A stretch of DNA of 64,000 nt from Hirudinaria manillensis (taxonomy: Eukaryota; Annelida; Clitellata; Hirudinida; Hirudinidae): positions 4,544,142 through 4,608,141 of the forward strand of contig CM067532.1 of NCBI GenBank assembly GCA_034509925.1, in the 5' to 3' direction. Positions 50,201 to 60,230 of this stretch are shown piece after piece (position 1 is the stretch's first letter; each line of letters opens with the position of its first letter). The notes below the pieces were generated by a model that searched no databases, was not told the origin of the DNA, and saw nothing but the letters and a program-made list of their open reading frames with translations. A program made the position numbers and the translations under genes.

Positions 50201-53200
50201 TGCATATATTGGTCGCTCTTGTGCTAGAGGGGCTTTTTGTCTTTCGGGAGTATTGTTGGTTCGGACATCATGTGTCATTTGGAATAATCTGCAATTTTCT
50301 TTCTGGCAAGTCAATCAATCAAAGTACCTTCTGGCACACGGAAAAAGTTCCGAGTGAACTCAAATCAATCTGTATCATCGACATAAGTATGGACACAAAT
50401 ATATAAGTGTATATAAAAGTACACACATATATATAGTACTGTTTGTTTATCTTGATATTAATGGCAAATGACCAACCTCCGATTCCAGCTTTAAATAAAA
50501 ATTATTTCCAAATGATAATCTACTGTTTAATATATTCAAGAGGCCAATTAACAAAAACAAATTCAACTCACTGGTAACAGCTGAAAAGATAAAATATAAA
50601 ATATGAAGAAAACATTAAAAAATTATGTAACGAAATGGAAAAAGGCATATGATAATAATAAAAGATATGAATTATTTAAAACATAGTGCAACACTTTCAA
50701 CTAACAATTGCAAGAGTAAGTGTAATGATCCACTCCATTAGCAGAAGTGGTTGTGGCTGAACTTGAAAACCAGCATTGCGATCCAACTGGGTTATTAGGG
50801 TTAAAATCGAATCCAAATTTGCATGTGTTTGGGTTCTGTTGGCATGAATCTTGACATTGTTGCAGAGTTGTTATTGACGGTTGAACAATTCCACCAGGAC
50901 TGTTTGTATTGCTCGCTTTATTCCAAGAACAACCTGGTATTTTGCGATCATGGAATGTTTTACTTTAGCAACAAAATAGGTGGTCAATTATATATTTGCA
51001 TTTGATCGTAGAAGGTGATGTAAAAATATCTATTTGTTATCTTGATATTAATGGCAAATGACCAACCTCCGATTCCAGCTTTGAATAAAAATTATTTCCA
51101 AATGATAATCTACTGTTTAATACATTCAAGAGGCCAATTAACAAAAACAAATTCAACTCACTAGTAACAGCTGAAAAGATAAAGTATGAAATATGAAGAA
51201 AACATTAAAAAATTATGTAACGAAATGGAAAATGGCATATGATAATAATAAAAGATATGAATTATTTAAAACACAGTACAACACTTTCAACTAACAGTTG
51301 CAAGAGTAAGTGTAATGATCCACTCCATTAGCAGAAGTGGTTGTGGCTGAACTTGAAAACCAGCATTGCGATCCAACTGGGTTGTTAGGGTTAAAATCGA
51401 ATCCAAATTTGCATGTGTTTGGGTTCTGTTGGCATGAATCTTGACATTGTTGCAGAGTTGTTATTGACGGTTGAACAATTCCACCAGGACTGTTTGTATT
51501 GCTTGCTTTATTCCAAGAACAACCTGATATGTTTGCAGTCATGATAAGTTCTACTTTGGACAACGAAATAAGTGGTCAGAAAGAAATCTGTATTAACAGT
51601 TCGTAAAAGCAATTTAAGATATAATCAATCACTCTATGTATAGCCCTGGTTATTGAACATGTCACATAGTCGTAAAATTTAAATTGTTATCAGTCCGCCA
51701 ATATGTAGGCCCATGTATGTAAGCTGACTTTATAATTTACAATCACTTGGACTTTGACAATATATATCAAAACATGATCACGGAAGCGATAAATGATGGA
51801 GAGCTGAAACTTTGAGGGAAAGAAGCGTGGAACCATATCCCTCACGCATCAATTAAAGTGGATAGACGAAAGGTAAGTGGAAACCCTGTCAATGTTTAGT
51901 TTAAAATTGACGTTGCCAAAGTGAATCAGAATTTGAAAAGTTCCAGAGTCAGACCCTTGGCTTATCGCCCAAACACCACTAAATTTGGCTGAAAAGAAAA
52001 CCGAGAATGAAATCGAAACAAAGAAATAAGTGAGAGGGTAAGAAATCGGTCTGAAGTGATTAACAATCCAAATTAGCATTGTCAGGCTCCAGAAATCCAA
52101 ATTTGTCTTTCAATGGTCAAACTGGTTCACGTATACAACATATGTACCATATGTTATTTTGCAATGATCTTCAATTTTCTTTCTGGTAAGTTAATTAATT
52201 AAATAACATTTTTTCCTCTATAGTAGAAAAAGTTACAAGCAAACTGAAATCAATTTTTAGTCTCAATGTAAGTATGGAAATAGACAACTATATATGAGGT
52301 ATAAATATAAACGTATCTATTTATCTAGACATTAATTGCAAATTCCAACCAACCTCCGCTTCCAGCTTTGAATAAAAATTATTTCACATTTATTGTTTAT
52401 TTAGTAAATATTGCTTAATAAATTAATGAGGCTAATCAACAAAAACAAATTCAACTCACTAGTAACAGCTGAAAAGATAAAACATAAAATATGAAGAAAA
52501 CATTAAAAAATTATGTAACGAAATGGAAAAAGGCATATGATAATATTAAAAGATATGAATTATTTAAAACATAGTACAACACTTTCAACTAACAGTTGCA
52601 AGAGTAAGTATAATGATCCACTCCATTAGCAGAAGTGGTTGTGGCTGAACTTGAAAACCAGCATTGCGATCCAACTGGGTTGTTAGGGTTAAAATCGAAT
52701 CCAAATTTGCATGTGTTTGGGTTCTGTGCGCATGAATCTTGACATTGTTGCAGAGTTGTTATTGACGGTTGAACAATTCCACCGGGACTGTTTGTATTGC
52801 TCACTTTATTCCATGCACAACCTCCAACTTAATATTAGGTTAAGTAACTTGTTTTTAGATTATAAAATTCGAATGTGATTGTGACTTGGAAAATAAGAAT
52901 AAATAAATCTTGGATATGATAAATGGTTAACATGATTAATTTCTACTTTATAGTTAATATAAATTATGATTTACATTAATTGCATTAACATATGAGTTTA
53001 AATTTAAAAACTATAATGGATCATAGTCAGAAAAATAATGTTATTAAAATTTCTAACCTCCACTGGCTATTTGTAAGAAAAAATAAGCAAATTACTTGAA
53101 GTGCATGGCTACTATAAACCAATCTAATAATAATTAATAATCACTACATTTATTCAATTGTTAAATCATAAATGTAACAGAATATTGTGTTTTTCTTCAG

Positions 53201-56200
53201 ATATTCACTTACGTGTGGATGTGATTCCTGCAACAAAATAAATTTTTAATAAAATTATAATTGGCAAGGAGAACCTCCAAAATATGCATAAATTTATACA
53301 ATATGTTAATTTAAATACATTCGATTTAATTAAATTTTGTTCTATGGGACACGTGACATATGTGTAATATGTGGAATATATTTTGAAAACTACCACTTGA
53401 TATAACATTCAAAAACTTACCAGGGTTATTACATACGTAAGTGTAATGATCCACTCCATTAGCAGAAGTGGTTGTTGCTGAACTTGAAAACCAGCATTGC
53501 GATCCAACTGGATTGTTAGGGTTAAAATCGAATCCAAATTTGCATGTGTTTTGGTTCTGCTGGCACGAATCTTGACATTGTTGCAGAGTTGTTATTGACG
53601 GTTGAACAATTCCACCGGGACTGTTTGTATTGCTCGCTTTATTCCAAGAACAACCTTCAAAAATTAATGGCAGTGTGGATGATGCCGATGATGAAAGAAG
53701 ACAATAACAAAAGCATTTATGTTTGACCGTACTTAAAAGTACGAATTAGACATTTATTGGAATAATGATTTATAAACATATTATTTATATTTTATATTGT
53801 ACATAATCGTATACATATGTATATGTGCTTTGATTAGGAAGCTCAAAACCGTTGACAACAGATCTGCCGCAAGGAGGCTAACATGCACACGAATATTATA
53901 ACTGAACTAAATTAATCTTGTAATATCCATCATTTCTTACTCATGCATATTAAATTCATTATTATTATAATTATTATTATATGGCAATTGATATCTTGTT
54001 CCCGTTTGTTATTGGCGAAATAGCGAAATATATAACTACATAAACAATGTATTTACATCTTTCTACCAGAAGAATGTAGTGCAAATTTATTGATCTCAAA
54101 TCAAATTATGGTGCGAAAGACTCATAATTTATATTTAAATATTTACCATACAAGTCATGTGAATAATAATAATGTGATGCAGAAATGTTAAAGGTTATAA
54201 ATGTCATTATTTTATGTTAGAATTAAAATGATTATTTTTTTAAATTTGGCTTATATTGATTCATGGCATCAATTACCTTGACAGACGAGGTTGAGATGAT
54301 TGATTCCAGGAGCCGAAGAAGTAGTATTTGCCTGCGAGATCCAGCATTGAGTTCCTACACTGGACGCCGTGTTCCAATCAATTCCATATTTGCAGCTGGT
54401 GTCCTTCTGTTGTTGGCAAAGATTCTTGCACTGATCGAGCGAAGTCACAGAATTCTGCAGTATCCCTCCAGGACTGTTTTGATCGGTTAACGTAATCCAC
54501 GAACAACCTTCATTTGTTAATTTATATTGAATTCGATTTAGATGAGACATTTTAGTTCAGTTACTTACCAGAACTTGGACCTGAAGGCATTGAAATTAAT
54601 AACAATTAATTATTAATATCTGATTTCAAGTAATTAACAGGAAATATACTGAAATATACTGAAAATAATTTTAAATACAAACCAGTGGTTGTGATTCCTG
54701 AAATTTTTGAAAAATTGGTAACAAAATTTGTAATAAAACATTTGAAAACTTTACAAATACTCACCGTTGCAATTGTAATTGTAGTGAGTAACTCCAGGAT
54801 TTGATGTTGTTGTCGCCGACGTGGAAAACCAACACTGCGAACCAGTTGCGGCGGTTGGATTCCAGTCAAAGCCGAACAAGCAGGTGGTTGTTCTTTGCTG
54901 GAGGCAGGAACTTTGACATTGCTCGAGAGTCGTAGGCGAACTCTGAACATTGCCGCCTGGACTGTTGGTATTAGCCAATGGCGTCCATACGCATCCTGAC
55001 CAATCAACTCAGATGATAGTAGCAGTTCTAATTCACAATTAACACATTAACCGCGATGTGTTGTAAAAACTATTTTTATTATTAGTTTCAATTTGTTTAG
55101 GTTTCACATTAGTTTATTCCGGTCTTCTTTATCTTTGATTTGAGGAGTTGGATAAATAATATCAGTCAAATTTTTGATATAAAAAGCAATTCTAGGATCT
55201 AAGAAAAGATTAAATTCTAAATGTAATGTCCTCACCTCCAGCTGCAAAAACAAATGCGGTTTATTATTAACTTTAAAATAAAAAAAAAACATGTTCTTTC
55301 CGACCATCGTTTTATTTGTGAAAGCGTTAACTACAATGAAGACGATTTATAATAACTTGATAATAACTTAATAAACAGGACACTCACACGGGTAAGTACT
55401 TAGCATCATAAATAGATTTTGTGGAATTAACCGTACCTCGGTAATGGAGGTTATTATCTTAGAAAGGAGTAACGGATTCTTAATATAATAATCACAACAA
55501 TCAGCTAATATCAGAAAATATCGCTTACCAGTCCCTCCGTTATCTAAAATGGAAAATATTTAAAATTTAGAGCTTGAATGTAATGTATGTCATGCTGTTA
55601 ATATAATAATGTTGATATATTTCTTTGCAAACGTTAGCCATTATGTATCTGCTCCTTATGTGTTTTAAAGTTAAACTTTTGCATGTTTTCATACTTAGTT
55701 AGCAGCTCTAAGATTTTGGGGAACAACAAAAGTTTGGTTACTGAGAGATCTTACAATGAGTCAATGAATCTTAACCACTGATATTTAGAATGCATCTGAG
55801 AATTCTTAAAAATGATTTAATATAATTTATTAATCATTCGAAATGAATAATAATTAATAAATAATAATTTCAATAACTTTTAATATATAATATATCGTAT
55901 TGAATACAAGTTAAGTGTTCAATTACTGTAATTGATTGTAATGATTGTAAAGATTACAACGCTTTCAGCGCGGAGAAACCATAATTTATTGTAAAACGAT
56001 TTTAATTCATGTGACAAGAAAATATTTTAGAATGACTTTCTGTTTCTCGATTGGACTGTAGTTGATGCCAATGCATTTATCTTTTGAGTGCCCATCGGGA
56101 TATCTACATTTGTTTTAAACCTCCACCCTATGGCGCTCCTAGCGGCATAGGGTAGGTATCGAACACGACACATGACAGTTGATGGTCAGGATGTTTCGAA

Positions 56201-59200
56201 GGACTTCATAGTATATTACAAAAATTAAAAAAAAAAGATCATGTTTCAGATGTTTAGGATGCGATGCGATCACTCGGAAGTATTGTTGTCTTGAAGGGAA
56301 AGGTTTCATGAGTTCATCACGCATCAGAGGAAAGAGGTCATTTAAGAAAATGGTAGGAAAGTTTCTAAAATACCGACAAACAATTTAATGGAGCATGGTA
56401 GATGGAGAACCATGAGGTAAAATGGTGTTCCAAAAGGAAATTTTTAAATTAATGAACTACACAAATTATCCACCTGAGCACACGTAGTTAAAATGCCTGA
56501 CTCCAACATAGGTGCCGAGAGAATTTGATGTCGAAAACCAACATTGTGTGCCAACAGCAGCATTTCCGTTCCAATCAAATCCAAACCGGCAAGTGGTAGC
56601 TTTTGAACTGAGGCACGTGTCTCTGCACTGTTCGTAAGTCGTTACGTAATTTTGCAGGGAACCACCGGGACTGTTGGTGTCACTCAAACCAACCCAAGAA
56701 CAATCTGGACCGGATTTTTAAGATTTTCAATCGCAGGAAAATTGTTTGTTGATCAGAAAGTAGGATTTCAGTCAAGTGGTGAAGAAAGCATAGGAGAACA
56801 TCGTGTCAAAAAGTGTTGCATTTTGTTACTTGTATTAGGAGGTTAAATAAAAGTTTCGAAAACTTGTGAGCATCATTTTGATTAACCGGTTGTTTAAGTT
56901 AATTTTAATTATCATAATTGTTATTGTGATTATTGTTTGTTTGGTTAGTTAGTTTTAAAAAAGTTAAATTTAAATTGGAAGTTCATTAAAAAAATGTCAA
57001 ATTAGTCACCGTAACGGTTAAAAATTAAAAACGGTTAAAATATAGTGCGATTAATTTTATTAACGGTTATTTAGCTAAATATCAAATCGCATCAACATCA
57101 AAACCAACGAACTTCACTTACCCGAACTGCACTGGGCATTGTAATGAGTGACTCCGGGATAAGATGCCGTGGTTTTCGACGTGGAAAACCAGCACCTCGA
57201 TCCTTGAGGCACGGTTGGATTCCAATCGAATCCAAACATGCATGAAGAATTCCTCAACTGGAGACAAGTGTCTCTGCATTGTTCGAACGTCGCCAACGTC
57301 GACTGGAGCGCCCCTCCAGGACTGTTGGTATCGTTCAATGCATTCCACGAACAGGAATAACCTGCTCATTTTAAATGTTTCAATGGTAGAATTTGAGATA
57401 ATTTCTGAACGGTTAAAACGGTACTTATTCAATTAACATTAATAACAAATATTAATTTAAAGAATAGAAATATTATTTACTTCCGGCCGGAGTTGATGTA
57501 ACGTACAAGGAGGTGGTGCCTGGCAGATTTATAATTCTCGAGTATAATATTTATAAGGTAAATGTAAGTGAAAACATTTTTGTAAATTTTAACCTCATAA
57601 AATAAAATAAACTGAAAATTTTCATTCTATAAAAATCTCACTGTTGCATTTGAGGCTAAAGTGAGTGATTGAAGATGCCCCTGAATTGAGAACCGACATG
57701 GTCGACAAATAGCATCTCGACCCTTCGGGGTTGGAGGGGTTCCAATCGAAGCCATTTCCCGAGCATTTGTCTGTGGAAGCGAGACAAGCAGCCTTGCAGT
57801 CCGCAAGGGTATTTGCTTGTTGAACTTGGTTACCATTTGGACTGTTGGTATTGGAAAGCTCGACCCAAGAACATCCTGAAGTTAATAATAATGTGTTTAA
57901 TAATTTGTATCGAATCCGAACCTTTCAGGAAGCGCTTTTTACGTCGAACTGACTGAACTTTAATGGGTTAAAGATAATCACATTCCATTCTCTACTTCAA
58001 TATAATATCATTTTCATCTAATAATTTTGTACTTACATCACTAAACAGATAATTGGCACTGTTTTATCATTCCATTTTGTTTATTTATTTATTCGATTTT
58101 ATGAAAAAAAAAATTTAAAACCTGCAGGAGCTTGTCCAGCTCCACTAGAATCTAGAACAAGATACATTCCGTTTGTTATTAATCACATTACAACCATTTA
58201 ATTCGACAAGAACTAATAAATTAGTCGTATTTTACTTTATTAACGTATTTAGAAATATAATTTCAAACAGCAAATTAATTACATTGAAAACCAAAAGTTA
58301 ATTAAACTTTCGCTAAAATAAGCATTAAAAACATAGTTACCTGTTGCCGGTCCTCCGGCTATAAAGAAACATTGATTAAATTATTAATTTTTAACGAATT
58401 CCATATAATTTTGGGATCGAAACGTCAAATATTTCAATTATTTCGAAACATTTTCACAGCAACACATTTCACAAAAAGTGACCTTTCAATGGCCATTACT
58501 TACAGCAAACGAGATGGTAATGAGTGACTCCGGGATATTTGTTGACTTGAATGTCATTTTGTGATTTCAAGGTGAACCAACATTTCTCTTCCGCTGCTGC
58601 CCCAGAGTTCCAATCGATGCCCGAACACCAACTCGTACTCATACAGCCATTTTGGCAGGTGTCCAGTTGAGTCAAGGACGGTTGTTTGACGCTTCCTTGG
58701 ATGTTGCTGTCAGGGTATTGGGTGTATTGCAGAGTGGAGGAGCATGCTGGAATTAAAGCAATGTTTTAATCGTTAATTCGATATTGGTATATTTAAGCCG
58801 TCATGTAATTCCTTGTCGTCCCTAGATGCATGAACATGGGTACAGAAGCGACAAAAAAAGGCCAACGAGAGCCTCGCAAAGGCGAGATGGAAACACTTCT
58901 AGTAGTTGCAAAGCAACCCAAAGAAGCCAATAAGAGCTTTCAAAATCGTTCCAGTCCCGGCAGTAACAGACGCTATAAGATGGCCATTGAGAGTCGCCCA
59001 CAGCCAAAGTGTGAATCTAGGGGGGAATAAACCGACAAGGATATCATGGATGCAGCCCAATCCCAGAAAAAGTAAGGGATTTCAAAGGACCGAAACATTC
59101 GGGGAACCTGAGGATCTCTGTCGATAAGCTTCGAGGCTCTTATTGGCTTCTTTCGACATGGATTCGTAACTTTTTTCGTACTCACTCTATCATTTTCACG

Positions 59201-60174
59201 GTTCGAAGTTGTGTGAGGAATTAATTTATAGTTTAGTTTGTTGAGATAAACAATTAAATGACGATAAACAAAATATCTGCAAACAAAATTAATTTTATAC
59301 CTGGCCTGGCAGTTGCTCCGCTGGGAAGTGTAGTCGTCGTCGAACCTTGTGTAGCAGGGGTTGTTTTAATAGCTGTAAAACAATAAGCTGTATAAATAAT
59401 TCATTTCCCATGAGCCATCAGATCCGACCATATGCTCGTAATTATGCAATGGACGTTTTTTCTATAACTCATAATTAAGAATAACATTTCCAGATAACTA
59501 AAGACTAACGAAGACACATTTACAAATTAATTTCTAAAGATCGTAAAAGTGGGACATACATGGACACGTGTAATGAGAGACTCCTTGTGCCACGGTGGTG
59601 ACACTAGTCCTGGAAATCCAGCACAAAGTTCCTGTGCCGCCAGTTGTGCTCCAGTCAAATCCGTAAAGACAGGCCGTGCTACTCTGCAGGCAGGCATTTT
59701 TACAGTCGTCCAAAGTCCTTGCTAACGGCATATCAGTCCCCCCGGGCGTGTTCGTATTTGGTTGTTCATTCCACTGAGAACAAACAGTGCCTGTGGGTCC
59801 AATGGGAGAGTTTTGCCAGTAAATTCCAACCATAAATATCCGTTGATGTTAATTGATTAATAAAAGCAATTCAAGAGCTTCTAGTTTTAATAAAATTAGC
59901 TTTGTTGGGCGCAAAAAGTAACATCGTTTAAAATTGATCCAAAGTGAGCCTTGTAAGATTGCCTTGTGCCTTGTTATTCCTCCCGACAACGAACTGATTT
60001 AGAAATTACTTTAAATCTCTATGTACATTTGTCTCTATGTTACTTACCCCCTTTTTCGCTTAATCAAAACGTTAAAAAACAAAATGAAGATTAAAATAAA
60101 TATAAAATCATTCGCTTACTTTGGGAATTGGCAGAAAGAAATAGCGAAACGAAAATGAAGCAGTGCCTTAACAT
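47027..60174 (-). CDS. Secreted protein with 16 PAN/Apple-like domains, about 40 coding exons
   Basis: Inferred exons in reading order. Signal 60120-60174. Domains (D) and linkers (L): D1 59560-59790; L 59301-59372; D2 58504-58746; L 58341-58358, 58122-58139; D3 57642-57875; L 57481-57519; D4 57122-57361; D5 56474-56704; L 55529-55543, 55236-55241; D6 54765-54995; L 54683-54697, 54569-54580; D7 54277-54507; D8 53421-53654; L 53213-53227, 53058-53066; D9 52594-52821; L 52460-52468, 52354-52365; D10 51296-51523; L 51162-51170, 51067-51078; D11 50706-50933; L 50572-50580, 50477-50488; D12 49612-49839; L 49478-49486, 49383-49394; D13 49021-49248; L 48861-48872; D14 48302-48529; L 48187-48201, 48089-48097; D15 47730-47960; L 47500-47511, 47367-47381; D16 47027-47265 with TGA. 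All introns are phase 1. The sum is 4134 nt, or 1377 residues. No transmembrane segment is visible. PAN domains bind proteins or glycans; the ligand here is unknown. The small linkers are inferred from splice signals alone. Confidence 0.65.
47730..47960 (-). CDS. D15 exon with a GC donor
   Basis: 231 nt. CTWSNLN, DTNTQGG, QCRDEC, CKLGFDW, CWFS, HYYLTC. The only in-frame phase-1 donor reads GCAAGT instead of GTAAGT, a GC-AG intron. Acceptor CATCTACAG. Confidence 0.6.
48302..52821 (-). CDS. D9-D14: homogenised run of near-identical domain exons
   Basis: Six 228-nt domain exons (52594-52821, 51296-51523, 50706-50933, 49612-49839, 49021-49248, 48302-48529) share CSWNK.SNTNSPGG, QCQDSC, CKFGFDFNPNN and CWFSSSATTT almost residue for residue. 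Between D9 and D13 each pair is separated by the same 9-nt then 12-nt linker exons. Introns are also near-identical, so the duplicated unit is a cassette (domain + 9 + 12) with its introns. D14 starts CTW and has a different end (HYNC), fused to another donor. About 0.5 kb of foreign sequence lies in the introns at 49920-50450 and 51560-52340. Confidence 0.65.
53421..53654 (-). CDS. D8 exon
   Basis: 234 nt. CSWNKAS, NTNSPGG, QCQDSC, CKFGFDF, CWFS, HYTYVC, then a short NNP end and donor GTAAGT. The body is nearly identical to D9-D14 but the end differs, so it is the edge of the homogenised block. Confidence 0.65.
54277..54507 (-). CDS. D7 exon
   Basis: 231 nt. CSWITLT, DQNSPGG, QCKNLC, CKYGIDW, CWIS, HLNLVC. 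Donor GTAATT. Preceded by 15-nt and 12-nt linkers at 54683-54697 and 54569-54580. Confidence 0.65.
54765..54995 (-). CDS. D6 exon
   Basis: 231 nt. CVWTPLA, NTNSPGG, QCQSSC, CLFGFDW, CWFS, HYNYNC. Acceptor GGTCAG, donor GTGAGT. Confidence 0.65.
55236..55543 (-). CDS. 15-nt and 6-nt linker exons (55529-55543; 55236-55241)
   Basis: The 15-nt exon lies between CATTTTAG and GTAAGC and gives Asn-Gly-Gly-Thr within split codons. The 6-nt exon lies between TTTTTGCAG and GTGAGG and adds two residues (Ala-Gly across the junctions). Both keep phase 1. An exon this small rests entirely on its splice signals. Confidence 0.45.
56474..56704 (-). CDS. D5 exon
   Basis: 231 nt. CSWVGL, DTNSPGG, QCRDTC, CRFGFDW, CWFS, HFNYVC. 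No linker exon was found between D4 and D5. Donor GTGGAT is weaker than the others. Confidence 0.65.
57122..57361 (-). CDS. D4 exon
   Basis: 240 nt. CSWNALN, DTNSPGG, QCRDTC, CMFGFDW, CWFS, HYNAQC. The acceptor GAGCAG is followed by a Tyr-Ser insertion before the first cysteine. Donor GTAAGT. Confidence 0.65.
57481..57519 (-). CDS. 39-nt linker exon
   Basis: Between CTGCCAG and GTAAAT, phase 1. It encodes TTSLYVTSTPAG, again Thr/Ser/Pro-rich. Confidence 0.5.
57642..57875 (-). CDS. D3 exon
   Basis: 234 nt. CSWVEL, SNTNSPNG, DCKAAC, KCSGNGFDW, RCYLS, HFSLKC. CYL and the inserted Gly-Asn before GFDW resemble the plus-strand exon at 43507. Confidence 0.65.
58122..58358 (-). CDS. Two 18-nt linker exons (58341-58358; 58122-58139)
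   Basis: The first lies between TTTATAG and GTAACT and gives GGPATG. The second lies between GTGGAG and GTTTTA and gives GQAPAG. Both are phase 1, in frame, and of similar Gly/Pro/Ala character. Confidence 0.5.
58504..58746 (-). CDS. D2 exon, divergent domain
   Basis: 243 nt, the longest domain exon. Cysteines: CSSTLQY, TCQNGC, WCSGIDW, CWFT, HLVC. The usual NTNSPGG is SNIQGS here, and the first C-x-W is lost (CSS). Donor GTAAGT. Confidence 0.6.
58822..59180. repeat. GC-richer intronic insert, possible SINE or retroelement tail
   Basis: The stretch sits in the intron between D1 and D2 and differs in composition from its flanks. The motif GAAGCCAAT(A)AGAGC occurs forward near 58922 and inverted near 59130. 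A related AAGAAGCCAACGATAGC occurs at 32460 near the 3' end of the retroelement at 31585-32523. GGCCATTGAGAGTCG is also shared (58981; 32401). A short element borrowing that retroelement's 3' tail would explain this. Confidence 0.4.
59301..59372 (-). CDS. 72-nt Thr/Pro/Ser linker exon
   Basis: Between TTTTACAG and GTATAA, phase 1 on both sides. It encodes 24 residues rich in Thr, Pro, Ser and Ala, including TTTTLPSGATA. This resembles an O-glycosylated mucin-like hinge between D1 and D2. It is the longest of the linker exons. Confidence 0.6.
59560..59790 (-). CDS. D1 exon of the 16-domain gene
   Basis: 231 nt. VCSQW start, PNTNTPGG, DCKNAC, CLYGFDW, CWIS, HYTC end. Here the last cysteine directly follows HYT. 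Acceptor CCCACAG, donor GTATGT. Confidence 0.65.
60120..60174 (-). CDS. Exon 1: signal peptide
   Basis: Encodes MLRHCFIFVSLFLSANSQ plus one base, then the donor GTAAGC. The hydrophobic core FIFVSLFL and small residues SAN before the expected cut fit a secretory signal. The start is supported by the TATA box 51 bp upstream and by the phase-1 donor that fits D1. Confidence 0.65.
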
Positions 60175-60224
60175 GGCGATTTTACCGCTAAGAGAAGCCA
60201 AAGAATTTTTTATGTCCGTTAGAA

Positions 60225-60230
60225 TTTATA
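60225..60230 (-). promoter_or_regulatory. TATA box of the 16-domain gene
   Basis: TATAAA on the minus strand ends 50 bp before the ATG at 60174. This would place transcription start near 60200 and leave a leader of about 25 nt. Confidence 0.45.

Noticed and set aside
60045-60065. Possible 3-nt micro-exon between the signal exon and D1
   Set aside because: A GTAAGT donor exists but the upstream AG lies in a purine-rich stretch; the signal exon joins D1 in frame without it.
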